NCBI RefSeq assembly: GCF_018310535.1
Contig: NZ_CP074102.1
Location: 744,001 to 808,000 of the forward strand
Length of the DNA stretch: 64,000 bases
Source of the DNA: Streptomyces mirabilis
GTDB taxonomy: Bacteria; Actinomycetota; Actinomycetes; Streptomycetales; Streptomycetaceae
Direction: 5' to 3'
Below, in pieces: positions 24,826-33,943 of the stretch. Numbering within the stretch: position 1 is the first letter of the stretch; the number at the start of each line of letters is the position of its first letter. A program made the position numbers and the translations under genes. A model generated the notes under the pieces. That model saw nothing but the letters and a program-made list of their open reading frames with translations. It made no database searches and was not told the origin of the DNA.

Positions 24826-26799
24826 CTAGTTGGAGGGCGGGCGCATGCGGAAGTCGTAGTGGGGCGGGAGCGGCTCGTCCGTCAGACGGGCCCACAGGGC
24901 GGTGATGGTCTCCGCCCCCTCCCGCAGGTCGGCGACCTCGAACGCCTCGTCGAAGACCGCCCGCGCCCCGTCCCGGTCCCCCTCCGCGAGAAGCAGCTCC
25001 ACCTCGAGCAGACGGAACCGGCCGCGCGCCCGTGTAACGGGCCGCAGTCGATCCCAGACCCGCCGCGCCTCCCCGGTACGCCGCACAGCGAGCAGCGCCC
25101 CCACCGCCTCCCGCCCGAGCGCGGCCGTGGCCGCGGTCCAGGCCGGACCGTCGTCACGCCGCTCCTGACACAGGTCGTCGAAGGCCTCGGCGTATCGGTC
25201 GGCGGCCCGTTCCCGGTTGCCGGCCTCCTGGTCGGCGACGGCCAGACACCGCAGCAACGGCCAGAGCGACGGGGCGAGTTCGAGCGCCCGCTCCCAGCTG
25301 CGCACGGCCTGCGCCAGGTCCCCGGCGTGCCACTGCGCGACGCCGAGGTGGTACTCGGTGAGCGGTTTGGCGGGCGCGGTCTCCAGCATGTCCCGCCAGT
25401 GCGGAGCGACCAGGCTCTCACCGGGTGGCCCGACCCGTCGCGGCTCCGGGAAGGCACCGGTCCGCAGGAGCTCCACCCAGGGCGCCTGCGCCTCCCCCAG
25501 CGTGGACTCCTGGAACGGCGTGCCGGGCAGCTTGTGGGAGGCGCGCAGCACTTCGAGCGCACCCCAGCCGGACCCGACGGCCAGCACCTCACCGGGCTCG
25601 GTGTCGGCGTACGGCAGCCACGCCTCGTACGCCGCGTCGACGTCCCCGCGAGGGAGGACCTCCGACAGCCGGCGTTCCGTCTCCGCCCGCGCGAGCGCCC
25701 AGTCCGCCCCGTGCACCGCCCCCGCATCCGCCGCCAGCGGCCCGTACGCCTCCAGCCAGGACACCTCGCTCTCCGCCTCCAGCCGGACATGTTCCAGCTG
25801 GGTGCGGGCGAGCCCGGCCTGGATCTCGCAGTAGCCGCCGGTGCCGGGTTCGGTGAGCCATTCCTGCCAGCGCCGTCCGCCCGGACCGGAGCCCCAGACG
25901 AACAGCTTGCGCCCGCGCAGCACATCGGTGGACGTCTGCACGAGCCCGTCGCCCGTGTCGTCGAGCGCGGCGATCCAGCGGCGCTGCCCGTCGGGCACCT
26001 CGTAGAAGTAGTCGGCGGGGAAGAAGCTGCGCGGCGGATACGTGCGGTCCACTCCCTCGTGCTCCGGTACCGGCACCCTCCGCAGCCGCCGCTCGTACCC
26101 GAAGTGCCAGGCCTCGTCCGCGGGGGCCAGCACCCGGCGTTCCTCCGGGACGGCGATGTTGGACCACCAGTACAGGGGCGTGGGCTTCTCGTGCGGATTG
26201 CGGACGCGGACGCCGACGTGGAGGAAGTCGGAGCCGTCCGGGAGCCACAGGTCGACCTGGAACGGCAGGTCGCGCAGCCGTTCCCACTCCCACAGGCGGA
26301 GCATCTCGCCGCCGTCGGGGGCGGGGACACGGGCGGCGTGCACGGGGGCGCAGGACAGGGTGGTGTGGCCGGTCGCGCCGATGTTCCACTCGATGCCGCC
26401 GGAGAACCAGGCTCCGTTGAGGGCGAAGCAGGCGGGCTGCACCACCGGGTTGCGGTAGAGGAGTTCGCGCTGCGAGGGCTTGTGGAACAGCGAGGCCACC
26501 CGGCCGCCGTGGCCCGGCAGCACCACGGCCCGCAGCCGGTCGTTCTCGATCACGATCGTGTCGATCCCGCGCGGCTCGCGCCGTCTGTCGTATCCGTCCC
26601 GGATGCGCTCGGGCAGGAGGCTCCGCAGCGGCTCGTAGCGCATCTGCCGGGCCATGTCGCGCGGCAGGTCGGCGCCGCTGCGGTCGTCGACGCGGTGTGT
26701 CTCGTCGAGCGGCCGCAGGGGTGGCAGCGGGTTGTCCGGGCCCAACTCCGCGACCGGCAGGGTCAGTACGTCACGTCGGATCGTCGTCACGATGACCAT
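24826..26799 (-). CDS. DUF5107 / TPR-repeat protein
   Basis: 657 residues. The first ~420 residues form a DUF5107-type beta-rich region, related in shape to galactose-mutarotase-like sugar-binding folds (VVLPGHGGRVASLFHKPSQRELLYRNP, then GGIEWNIGATGHT). The C-terminal ~230 residues are TPR-like helices (YHLGVAQWHAGDLAQAVRSWERALELAPS). Such proteins are often found with carbohydrate metabolism genes. No signal peptide, so cytoplasmic. The ATG at 26799 has no obvious ribosome site; a GTG two codons later is possible. Confidence 0.83.
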   Translation of the reverse strand: MVIVTTIRRDVLTLPVAELGPDNPLPPLRPLDETHRVDDRSGADLPRDMARQMRYEPLRSLLPERIRDGYDRRREPRGIDTIVIENDRLRAVVLPGHGGRVASLFHKPSQRELLYRNPVVQPACFALNGAWFSGGIEWNIGATGHTTLSCAPVHAARVPAPDGGEMLRLWEWERLRDLPFQVDLWLPDGSDFLHVGVRVRNPHEKPTPLYWWSNIAVPEERRVLAPADEAWHFGYERRLRRVPVPEHEGVDRTYPPRSFFPADYFYEVPDGQRRWIAALDDTGDGLVQTSTDVLRGRKLFVWGSGPGGRRWQEWLTEPGTGGYCEIQAGLARTQLEHVRLEAESEVSWLEAYGPLAADAGAVHGADWALARAETERRLSEVLPRGDVDAAYEAWLPYADTEPGEVLAVGSGWGALEVLRASHKLPGTPFQESTLGEAQAPWVELLRTGAFPEPRRVGPPGESLVAPHWRDMLETAPAKPLTEYHLGVAQWHAGDLAQAVRSWERALELAPSLWPLLRCLAVADQEAGNRERAADRYAEAFDDLCQERRDDGPAWTAATAALGREAVGALLAVRRTGEARRVWDRLRPVTRARGRFRLLEVELLLAEGDRDGARAVFDEAFEVADLREGAETITALWARLTDEPLPPHYDFRMRPPSN

Positions 26800-26908
26800 G
26801 GAACAGGGACATCGACCACCTGACCAGGGTGTCCGCTCGTCAGGATCCGGTCAGGATTCCGCAAAGGCGACGACGGTGCTCGAAGGTCGGTTCGGCTCGA
26901 CGGGAGGT

Positions 26909-27460
26909 TCAGCTCGAAGGGAGCATCTCCGAGGTGATCGCCCATCGCTCGTGGTCGCGCCACGCCCCGTCGATGTAGATGAAGTCCGGCGAGAACCCCT
27001 CCAGCCGGAATCCGCAGCGCCGGGCGAGGGCGATCGAGGCCGCGTTCCGGGGCTGCACGTTGATCTCCAGCCGGTGCAGCCCCATCGCCCCGAAGGCGTA
27101 CCGGACCACGAGCCCGAGCCCCTCGGCCATCAGCCCGCGCCCGGTGGCGTGAGCGAAGGCGCCGTAGCCCAGCGCCCCGCACAGGAAGCCGCCCTCGACG
27201 ATGTTGTTGATGTTGATGAAGCCGGCGATGGCCCCGTTGTCCCGTTCGCAGACCAGGAACCCGGCCTTCGTACGGTCCTCGATGAGCCGCCCCGCGTAGG
27301 CGGCGTAGGCGTCGACGCTACGGGGCGGGAAGAGCCAGGGCTGGTGCAGCGCCTTGCTCTCCCGGGCCCGTGCGGTGAACTCGGCACCGTCCTCGTGGGT
27401 GAAGTGCCGGATGCCCACGCGGGGCCCCTCGGCAAGATAGGCGGAGGCGTTCTCAGGCAT
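26909..27460 (-). CDS. GNAT acetyltransferase, RimJ/RimL type
   Basis: 183 residues from the ATG at 27460. The RimJ/RimL-type acetyl-CoA site is GYGAFAHATGRGLMAEGL, followed by GLHRLEINVQPRNAASIALARRCGFRLEG. Members acetylate protein N-termini, small amines or toxins. An in-frame GTG at 27490 overlaps the LD-carboxypeptidase stop as GTGA and could be the true, coupled start. It is the last gene of the minus-strand peptidase operon; it may acetylate a released amino acid, peptide or muropeptide (inference). Confidence 0.85.
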   Translation of the reverse strand: MPENASAYLAEGPRVGIRHFTHEDGAEFTARARESKALHQPWLFPPRSVDAYAAYAGRLIEDRTKAGFLVCERDNGAIAGFININNIVEGGFLCGALGYGAFAHATGRGLMAEGLGLVVRYAFGAMGLHRLEINVQPRNAASIALARRCGFRLEGFSPDFIYIDGAWRDHERWAITSEMLPSS

Positions 27461-27486
27461 CCCGACACAGTACGCGACGACGGCCT

Positions 27487-28428
27487 TCACGACAGGTTCT
27501 GGGCGAGCGCCGGCTCCTCCAGCGTCAGGGTCCCCGCGTCCGCGTCGAGTTCGGCCCGCACCCCGAACGGAATCGTCAACGCGCCCTCGCCGTGCCCGAA
27601 TCCGAACTCCTCGACGACCGGCACCCCGAGCCCGCCGAGCCGGTCGGTGAGCAGCGTCCGCACGCGCTCGTACGGCGAGCAGCGCGCCCAGGAGCCGAGC
27701 AGGATCCCGGTGACCCCGTCCAGCCAGCCGGCCCGCAGGAGCTGGGTGAGCGCCCGGTCCAGGCGGTACGTCTCCTCCCCCACGTCCTCCAGACAGAGCA
27801 GGCCGCCGCGCGCGGAGGTCCGGGCGTGCGGGGTGCCCAGGTCGGCGGCGAGCATGCTCAGGCACCCGCCGAGGAGGACACCTGAGGCGCGGCCGGGCAC
27901 GAGCGGTGCCGCTCCCCCGCCGGACTCGATCACCCGTACCGCCTCCGGTTCGAAGAGCGTCGCCCGAAGGTGCTCCTGTGCCCGAGTGTTCTTGATGAAG
28001 TCGACGGCCGCGACCATCGGCCCGTGCAGGGTCACCAGCCCCGCGCGGTTCGCGAACGCCTCGTGCAGTGCCGTGATGTCGCTGAAGCCGAGGAACACCT
28101 TGGGGCCTGCGGCCCGTATCGCGTCCCAGTCGAGGAGGTCGACCATGCGCTGGACGCCGTAGCCGCCGCGGGCGCAGAGCACCGCGGCCACGTCCGGGTC
28201 GCACCAGGCGGCCTGGAAATCGGCGGCCCGGTCGGCGTCGGTGCCCGCGAGGTAGCTGAACTCGGGGTGCCGGTCCAGGACATGTGGTGCCACGACGGGG
28301 TCGAGGTCCCAGCCGCGCAGGATGTCGAGGCCCGCGGCCAGCCGCTCCTCGACCACGGGCCCGCTGGGCGCGACGACGGCGACGCGGGCCCCGGGGGCGA
28401 GACGGGCTGGACGGGTCAGGGCTTTCAC
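27487..28428 (-). CDS. LD-carboxypeptidase (S66 family)
   Basis: 313 residues from a GTG that overlaps the upstream stop (GTGA). S66 features: an ARGGYGVQR loop, the nucleophile in FLGFSDITAL, the Glu in CLEDVGEETYR and the His in FGHGEGALTIPFG, which match the Ser-Glu-His triad of the family. These enzymes cut the L,D bond to the terminal D-Ala of muropeptides in recycling, or cleave microcin-like conjugates. No signal peptide, so cytoplasmic, which fits peptidoglycan fragment recycling. Its operon partners are all peptidases. Confidence 0.92.
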   Translation of the reverse strand: MKALTRPARLAPGARVAVVAPSGPVVEERLAAGLDILRGWDLDPVVAPHVLDRHPEFSYLAGTDADRAADFQAAWCDPDVAAVLCARGGYGVQRMVDLLDWDAIRAAGPKVFLGFSDITALHEAFANRAGLVTLHGPMVAAVDFIKNTRAQEHLRATLFEPEAVRVIESGGGAAPLVPGRASGVLLGGCLSMLAADLGTPHARTSARGGLLCLEDVGEETYRLDRALTQLLRAGWLDGVTGILLGSWARCSPYERVRTLLTDRLGGLGVPVVEEFGFGHGEGALTIPFGVRAELDADAGTLTLEEPALAQNLS

Positions 28429-30461
28429 TGGGTGGACTCCACGATCGGTGGGACGGATCCCGTCGGCGCTGTGACGGGCTCTTCTCGGGCGGTGAGGTGC
28501 AGGGTGGGGATGCCGGGCGGACGCAGGCCGAAGACCTGGGCGTACAGGGAAAGTTCGGATTCCAGGGCCCGCACCATGGTGTCGGCCCGCCGGAACCCGT
28601 GCCCCTCGCCCTCGAAGGTGAGGTAGGCGTGCGGTACGCGGCGCCCGGTCGACCGGGCCAGCCTGGCGAGGAACCGTTCGCACTGCGCGGGCGGACAGAT
28701 GACGTCGTCGAGGCCCTGGAGGATCAGGAAGGGCGCGGTGATGCGGTCGGCGCGCTCGCTGGGCGAGCGTTCCACGTACCGGCCCGGCACCTCGGCGATC
28801 GGCCCGATCAGCGTCTCCAGATACTGCGACTCGAAGTCGTGGGTCTCCCCCGAGCCCCATTCGCCGAGGTCGAGGACCGGATAGAGGATCGTGCCGCAGG
28901 CGTAGACGTCGGTGCCGGTCAGGGAGGCGGCGGCGGTCCAGCCGCCCGCGCTGCCGCCGCGGATGGCGAGCCGGTGCCGGTCGGCGGTGCCCTCCTCGGC
29001 GAGGGCGAGCGCGACGGCCGCGCAGTCCTCGACGTCGACGACGCCCCACTGCTCACGCAGCCGGTTGCGGTACTCCCGCCCGTGCCCCGCCGATCCGCCG
29101 TAGTTGACCTCGGCGACACCGATGCCGCGCGAGGTGAAGTAGGCGATCTCCAGGTCGAGGACGAGGGGCGCTCGGCCGGTGGGTCCGCCGTGCGCCCACA
29201 CGACGTAGGGCGGCAGTTCGTCGCCGGGTGCCACGTGGTCGGGGTGGTGCGGCGGGTAGATGTGGGCGTGGACCTCGCGCCCGGCGGGGCCGGTGAAGGT
29301 GCGGATCTGCGGCTCCGGGTAGTGCGCGGGGTCCACCGGGTCGGCGTGGCCGGCGCCGATCACCCTGGCGCGGCCGGTGCGGGCGTCCAGTTCGACGACC
29401 TCGTACGCGCTGCGGGGACTGGCGGCGACGCCCACGATCCGGCTGCCGTGGACCGCGAGTGTCGGGGTGAACTCGGTCCAGGGGCCGGCCGCGTCGACGA
29501 CCTCGCCGGTCTCCGGGTCGAGTATCCCGAGCGCGGTGGCGCCCCGGCCGTGCACGACGGCGACGAGCCCGCTCTCCAGCGGTGCGAACCAGCGGTATCC
29601 GATCTTCCACAGCGGCCCGCCGAACTCCTCCTCCCGGGGGCAGACGGGCGTGTCCTCCCCGAGCCGGTACAGGTTCCACCAGCCGGTGCGGTCACTGGCG
29701 TACAGGAGCGTGCCGTCGGGGGTCCAGTCCGCCTGGGCGATCGACTCCTCCGGTCCGCCCGCGACGGGCCGCGCGCCGCGCAGGGTGCCGTGCTCGGTGA
29801 CGTCGGCGAGGATCAGTTCGGTGCCGTCCCAGGGCATGCGCGGGTGGTCCCAGGCGAGCCAGGCCGCCTGCCCGCCGTCGGGCGAGAGCCGGGGTCCTGT
29901 GACGAACCGGTGGCTGCCGTCGGTGAGTTCGCGCACCGCGTCGCGGTCCTGCGCCGCCGACCCGTCGAGCGGCACCGCGGCCACGACCCGACGTACGTCG
30001 GTGGATCCGTCCCCGGTGAACTCCTCCAGCACACACCACACTTCGCCCTGCTCGGGGCGCAACCGCGGGTCGACCCAGCGCAGTCCGCCGCCCACCGGGG
30101 ACACGGGAGTCAACGGGCGGGGCCGCGCGTCCGGGGCGTCGGGCTCGTACGCGTAGAGTCGCTGGTCGGCGAAGTTCACGAACACCACGAACGGCCCCTC
30201 GGGGCGCATCTCGCCGGCCCAGGGCTGTCCGCCGTACTCGATGACCCGGCTGCGCACGTTCCAGGGGGCCGGCAGCACCGGCTCCTGCGTGCCGTCGGCC
30301 TGTCGGCGTACGAGCGTGCGCCGTCCGCCCTCCGTGGGCCGGGGTTCGGTCCACCACGCCTCGTCGCCGACGAAGCCGACGAACTCGGGATGCCCGTCGT
30401 GCGCGGCGGCGAGCGCCGCGTCGATGGGCGAGGGCCACGATCCGTACGCCAGGTTCTGCAT
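28425..30461 (-). CDS. S9-family peptidase (prolyl oligopeptidase/dipeptidyl peptidase-like)
   Basis: 678 residues from the ATG at 30461 (AGAGAGG upstream). The N-terminal ~400 residues are a beta-propeller (repeated strands such as SPDGGQAAWLAWD, WTPDGTLLYASDR). The C-terminal alpha/beta-hydrolase domain has the nucleophile GGSAGGW, the Asp in GLDDVICPP and the His in EGEGHGF. The propeller limits substrates to short peptides. It is cytoplasmic, as there is no signal peptide. The stop overlaps the LD-carboxypeptidase start (GTGA); the M20 gene ends 10 bp upstream. Confidence 0.93.
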   Translation of the reverse strand: MQNLAYGSWPSPIDAALAAAHDGHPEFVGFVGDEAWWTEPRPTEGGRRTLVRRQADGTQEPVLPAPWNVRSRVIEYGGQPWAGEMRPEGPFVVFVNFADQRLYAYEPDAPDARPRPLTPVSPVGGGLRWVDPRLRPEQGEVWCVLEEFTGDGSTDVRRVVAAVPLDGSAAQDRDAVRELTDGSHRFVTGPRLSPDGGQAAWLAWDHPRMPWDGTELILADVTEHGTLRGARPVAGGPEESIAQADWTPDGTLLYASDRTGWWNLYRLGEDTPVCPREEEFGGPLWKIGYRWFAPLESGLVAVVHGRGATALGILDPETGEVVDAAGPWTEFTPTLAVHGSRIVGVAASPRSAYEVVELDARTGRARVIGAGHADPVDPAHYPEPQIRTFTGPAGREVHAHIYPPHHPDHVAPGDELPPYVVWAHGGPTGRAPLVLDLEIAYFTSRGIGVAEVNYGGSAGHGREYRNRLREQWGVVDVEDCAAVALALAEEGTADRHRLAIRGGSAGGWTAAASLTGTDVYACGTILYPVLDLGEWGSGETHDFESQYLETLIGPIAEVPGRYVERSPSERADRITAPFLILQGLDDVICPPAQCERFLARLARSTGRRVPHAYLTFEGEGHGFRRADTMVRALESELSLYAQVFGLRPPGIPTLHLTAREEPVTAPTGSVPPIVESTQ

Positions 30462-30471
30462 CCTGTCCTCT

Positions 30472-31836
30472 CTAGGCCGTGCGCAGGAAGCGGTCGAGGA
30501 CGCGGACGCCGAAGTGCAGCGCCTCGACGGGAACGCGTTCGTCGACTCCGTGGAAGAGGGCCTGATAGTCGAAGCCCTCGGGGAGCTTGAGCGGGGCGAA
30601 GCCGTAGCCGGTGATGCCGAGGCGCGAGAACTGCTTGGCATCCGTACCGCCCGACATGCAGTACGGCACCACGTGCCCCTCCGGCGCGAACTCCTCGACG
30701 GCGGCACGCATCTTGGCATACGTCGGCGAGTCCACCGGCGACTGGAGGGCCACCTCTCGGTGGTGGAACTCCCACTCCACGTCCGGTCCGGTGAGCCGGT
30801 CGAGAGTCGTGCGGAACTCCTCCTCGCCGCCCGGCAGATAGCGGCCGTCCACGTGGGCGACGGCCTCCCCCGGAATCACGTTGATCTTGTAACCGGCGCT
30901 GAGCATGGTCGGATTGGCGCTGTTGCGGACGGTCGCCTCGACGAGCGCGGCGGCGGGCCCGAGCTTGTCGAGGAGCCCGTCGACGTCGTCCAGATCGGCG
31001 TCGACGCCGTACAGCTTGGCGAGTTCGGTGAGGGCGGCGCGGACGGTGGGGGTGAGCCTGAGGGGCCACTCGTACGCACCGATCCGGGCGATCGCCTCGG
31101 CCAGCCGGGTCACCGCGTTCGCCCGGTTCACCTTGGAGCCGTGGCCCGCCCGCCCGTGCGCGGTGAGCCTGAGCCAGCCGGTGCCGCGCTCCCCCGCCGC
31201 GATCGGATAGAGCTCCCGGCCCGCGCCGTCGTGGAAGGTGAACGCCCCGGACTCGCTGATGCCCTCGGTACAGCCCTCGAACAGTCCCGGATGCCGGTCG
31301 GCGAGGAACCCGGAGCCGTCCTCCGCGCTCGCCTCCTCGTCGGCCGTGAACGCGATCACCAGGTCGCGCCGGGGCCTGACGCCGAGGCGCGCCCACCGGC
31401 GTACGACCGCAAGGATCATCGCGTCCATGTTCTTCATGTCTACCGCGCCGCGCCCCCACACAACCCCGTCGCGGATCTCACCGGAGAACGGGTGCACGCT
31501 CCAGTCGTCGGCCTGGGCGGGCACCACGTCGAGGTGACCGTGGACGAGCAGCGCGTCGGCGGACGGGTCGGTGCCTTCGAGACGGGCGACGACGTTCGTA
31601 CGGCCCTTGATGCGCTCCAGCAGTGTGGGTTCGAGGCCCGCTTCGGCGAGGCGCGCGGCGGCGTACTCGGCGGCGGGGCGCTCCTGGCAGTCGCCGCCGC
31701 CCCGGTTGGTGGTGTCGACACGGATGAGATCGGAGGTGAACCGTACGACCTCGTCCAACGACCGCTCGTCCACGGCCCGTTCACTCATGTCCCGTGCTTC
31801 CGCGGCCCGCTCGTCCATGGTCCTCCGGTCAGCCAT
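30472..31836 (-). CDS. M20-family metallopeptidase
   Basis: 454 residues. The di-zinc M20 motifs are in order: VHGHLDVVPA, GRGAVDMKNMD, FTADEEAS (catalytic Glu and metal Glu), and the C-terminal GGTDAKQF and FHGVDERVP histidine. A dimerisation domain sits in the middle. Substrates of the family are dipeptides or N-acyl amino acids. The ATG at 31836 has GGAGGAG upstream and overlaps the M55 gene's stop by 8 bp, so it is coupled to that gene. Confidence 0.92.
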   Translation of the reverse strand: MADRRTMDERAAEARDMSERAVDERSLDEVVRFTSDLIRVDTTNRGGGDCQERPAAEYAAARLAEAGLEPTLLERIKGRTNVVARLEGTDPSADALLVHGHLDVVPAQADDWSVHPFSGEIRDGVVWGRGAVDMKNMDAMILAVVRRWARLGVRPRRDLVIAFTADEEASAEDGSGFLADRHPGLFEGCTEGISESGAFTFHDGAGRELYPIAAGERGTGWLRLTAHGRAGHGSKVNRANAVTRLAEAIARIGAYEWPLRLTPTVRAALTELAKLYGVDADLDDVDGLLDKLGPAAALVEATVRNSANPTMLSAGYKINVIPGEAVAHVDGRYLPGGEEEFRTTLDRLTGPDVEWEFHHREVALQSPVDSPTYAKMRAAVEEFAPEGHVVPYCMSGGTDAKQFSRLGITGYGFAPLKLPEGFDYQALFHGVDERVPVEALHFGVRVLDRFLRTA

Positions 31837-32662
31837 ACTGCTCCTCCACCGCGGCCGAGACGATCGTGGTGACCGCCTTGAAGGTGCGAATCCCCTCGTA
31901 CATGGTGTCGCTGGTGTACACCACCTTGCGCTCCCCGACGGGCCGCACGCCGGGCACGACGGTGGCCGCCATCGACAGGTGTTCGGCGTCGAATTCGAGC
32001 GCCACCTTGAACGGGCCGCTCACCAGCGGTTCTTGACGCACCGCCAGGGCTGCCGCCGCCTTGGCCGCGCCCCGGATGTCGGCGGCGGTCCTGGCCGGTG
32101 TGCGGCAGACCGCCGCGTAACGCGACACATGGTCCTTGACGGCGACCTTGAGTGCCTCCGGCGCGTAGCCGAGCGCGTCCTCGCAGGTCAGGTCGTCGCC
32201 GGTGACGAGCACGACGGGCACTCCGTACTCGGCGACGACATGGGAGTTGAGCAGTCCCTCACTGGCCCGTACGTCGTTCACCCACACGCCGGTGATCGAG
32301 TTGGGGAGGTAGGTGTGGGCGAGGACGCCCTCTGTGCCGGCGCCCGTGTGGTAGCCGACGAACGCGATCCCGTCGACGTCTCCGTGCTGGACGCCCTCCA
32401 CCATGGACAGCGTCTTGTGGCGTCCGGTGATCATCTCGGCCCGGTCGTCGAGCTGCTCCAGCAACAGGTTGCGCATGGACCAGTGGGCCTCGTTGATCAG
32501 CACCTCGTCGGCGCCGCCGTCGAAGAAGCCGAGGACGGCGGCGTTGACGTCCGAGGTGAACATCGGCCGGCAGCGCTCCCACTGCGGTGTCCCCGGCAAC
32601 ACGTCGGCGGGCCAGGTCACCCCGGTGGCGCCCTCCATGTCGGCGCTGATGAGGATCTTCAC
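31829..32662 (-). CDS. dppA: M55-family D-aminopeptidase (DppA-like)
   Basis: 277 residues from the GTG at 32662 (GGAAGGG 6 nt upstream). The family signature is at the N-terminus (ILISADMEGATGV), with NEAHWSMRN and FVGYHTGAGTEG carrying further zinc ligands. DppA of Bacillus is a decameric zinc D-aminopeptidase acting on D-Ala-D-Ala and D-Ala-Gly-Gly. It is the first gene of the operon M55-M20-S9-S66-GNAT, so D-residue peptides, probably from cell walls, are the likely starting material (inference). Confidence 0.92.
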   Translation of the reverse strand: MKILISADMEGATGVTWPADVLPGTPQWERCRPMFTSDVNAAVLGFFDGGADEVLINEAHWSMRNLLLEQLDDRAEMITGRHKTLSMVEGVQHGDVDGIAFVGYHTGAGTEGVLAHTYLPNSITGVWVNDVRASEGLLNSHVVAEYGVPVVLVTGDDLTCEDALGYAPEALKVAVKDHVSRYAAVCRTPARTAADIRGAAKAAAALAVRQEPLVSGPFKVALEFDAEHLSMAATVVPGVRPVGERKVVYTSDTMYEGIRTFKAVTTIVSAAVEEQYG

Positions 32663-32780
32663 GACACACCCTTCCGGCACAGGTCAGCGGCTGTCTCCAT
32701 GTCGTGTCACGTTACGTGGCGCCGCACGGCCGGGCCAGGAGGCCGTCCGCGGACGTCACCACGCCGACCGGCGCCGACCA

Positions 32781-32816
32781 GCCCCGGCCGGTCCCGGCCG
32801 GTCCCGGCCGGTCCCG
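32781..32816. repeat. 10-bp tandem repeat after the DUF574 methyltransferase gene
   Basis: Three copies of (G/C)(C/T)CCCGGCCG plus a partial fourth (GTCCCG) lie directly against the methyltransferase stop codon. It is a slippage-prone GC minisatellite with no other signal. Confidence 0.6.
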
Positions 32817-33629
32817 TCAGGGTTTCACGGCGACCGCGCCGTACTGCGGGAGGGCCGCGCCGTCGCCGGGCCGGGCGCGCCAATGGGCGCAGGAGACGAG
32901 ACCCGGGTCGAGAAGGTCCAGGCCGTCGAAGAAGGTGGTGATCTCGGCGCGGCCACGGGCGGTGATCGGCGGGGTCGCGTTCTCGTTCCAGAAACTCATG
33001 GCCGCGACATTGCCCTCGCCGCCGAGCTCGGCGTCGGTGGTGGGGTGGGTCAGGGCGAGACAGCTGCCGGAGGGGAGCGCAGCCATGAGCCGGCGCACGA
33101 TGTCGCGTGCCTCGTCGCCGTCGAGGACGAAGTTGAGGATGCCCAGCATCATGACGGCGACGGGCCGGCCGAGGTCGAGGGTTCCCGCGGCGCCCCGGAT
33201 GATGGCGTCGGGGTCGTGGACGTCGGCGTCGAGGTAGTCGGTGGCGCCCTCGGGCGTGCCGGTCAGCAGCGCGCGGGCGTGGGCGAGCACCACGGGGTCG
33301 TTGTCGACGTACACGATCCGCGACTCGGGGGCGATCCGCTGGGCGATGTCGTGGGTGTTGTCCAGGGCCGGCAGTCCGGTGCCGATGTCCAGGAACTGCC
33401 GTATCCCGCGCTCCCCGGTCAGAAAGCGGACCGCGCGGCCCAGGAAGTCGCGGTCGGCCCGGGCCACGGAGCGGATCACCGGGAACATCGTGGCGACCTG
33501 CTCGCCGACCGCCTGGTCGACGGGGTAGTTGTCCCGGCCGCCGATCCAGTAGTTCCAGACCCGGGCGTTGTGCGCCACGCCCGTGTTCAGGTTCCCCGGC
33601 TCTCCCGACGGACCTCTGCTCTCCCCCAC
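32817..33629 (-). CDS. SAM-dependent methyltransferase, DUF574 family
   Basis: 270 residues from the GTG at 33629, which has GGAGGGG 5 nt upstream; the GTG at 33647 lacks this. It matches the actinobacterial DUF574 family (PF04672): ARVWNYWIGGRDNYPVD at the front, FLDIGTGLPALDNTHD as the SAM site, and VYVDNDPVVLAHARALL next. Family targets are mostly unknown, and the family is greatly expanded in Streptomyces. The gene stands alone between the peptidase operon and a small hypothetical gene. Confidence 0.92.
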   Translation of the reverse strand: MGESRGPSGEPGNLNTGVAHNARVWNYWIGGRDNYPVDQAVGEQVATMFPVIRSVARADRDFLGRAVRFLTGERGIRQFLDIGTGLPALDNTHDIAQRIAPESRIVYVDNDPVVLAHARALLTGTPEGATDYLDADVHDPDAIIRGAAGTLDLGRPVAVMMLGILNFVLDGDEARDIVRRLMAALPSGSCLALTHPTTDAELGGEGNVAAMSFWNENATPPITARGRAEITTFFDGLDLLDPGLVSCAHWRARPGDGAALPQYGAVAVKP

Positions 33630-33682
33630 GGCTTCCCCTCCTGGCACTCCGGCAACGGCTCAGAGGGCTAGCATCGCCCGGA

Positions 33683-33943
33683 TCAGTCCTCGTAAACGGT
33701 CAGTACGACACCGTCGAGTTCGATGCGGCGCGGGGTGCCGCCCTCGCCTCGGACGAGAGCGTCCAGGCAGCGCTGGAAGAGTTTGAGCTCCTCCTCGTCG
33801 AGGACGGCCGCGGCGAGGTCGAGGAGTTCGGTGAGTGCGCCCTCGGTCAGTATGTCGGGCAGCTCACCTGAGAGGAGGACGACGGACTCTCCCGTACTGC
33901 CCCGCACCACTGCGGTGGCGGGTCCTCCGTGCACGAACAGCAC
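33683..33943 (-). CDS. small hypothetical protein
   Basis: 86 residues from a GTG with AGGGGGA 5 nt upstream. Mostly helical, with an acidic central stretch (LDLAAAVLDEEELKLFQRCLDALVRGEGG) and a strand-rich C-terminus ending in LTVYED. No family recognised. Codon positions are GC-biased in this frame and no competing frame is convincing, so I think it is real. It is 53 bp upstream of the DUF574 gene on the same strand. Confidence 0.55.
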   Translation of the reverse strand: MLFVHGGPATAVVRGSTGESVVLLSGELPDILTEGALTELLDLAAAVLDEEELKLFQRCLDALVRGEGGTPRRIELDGVVLTVYED

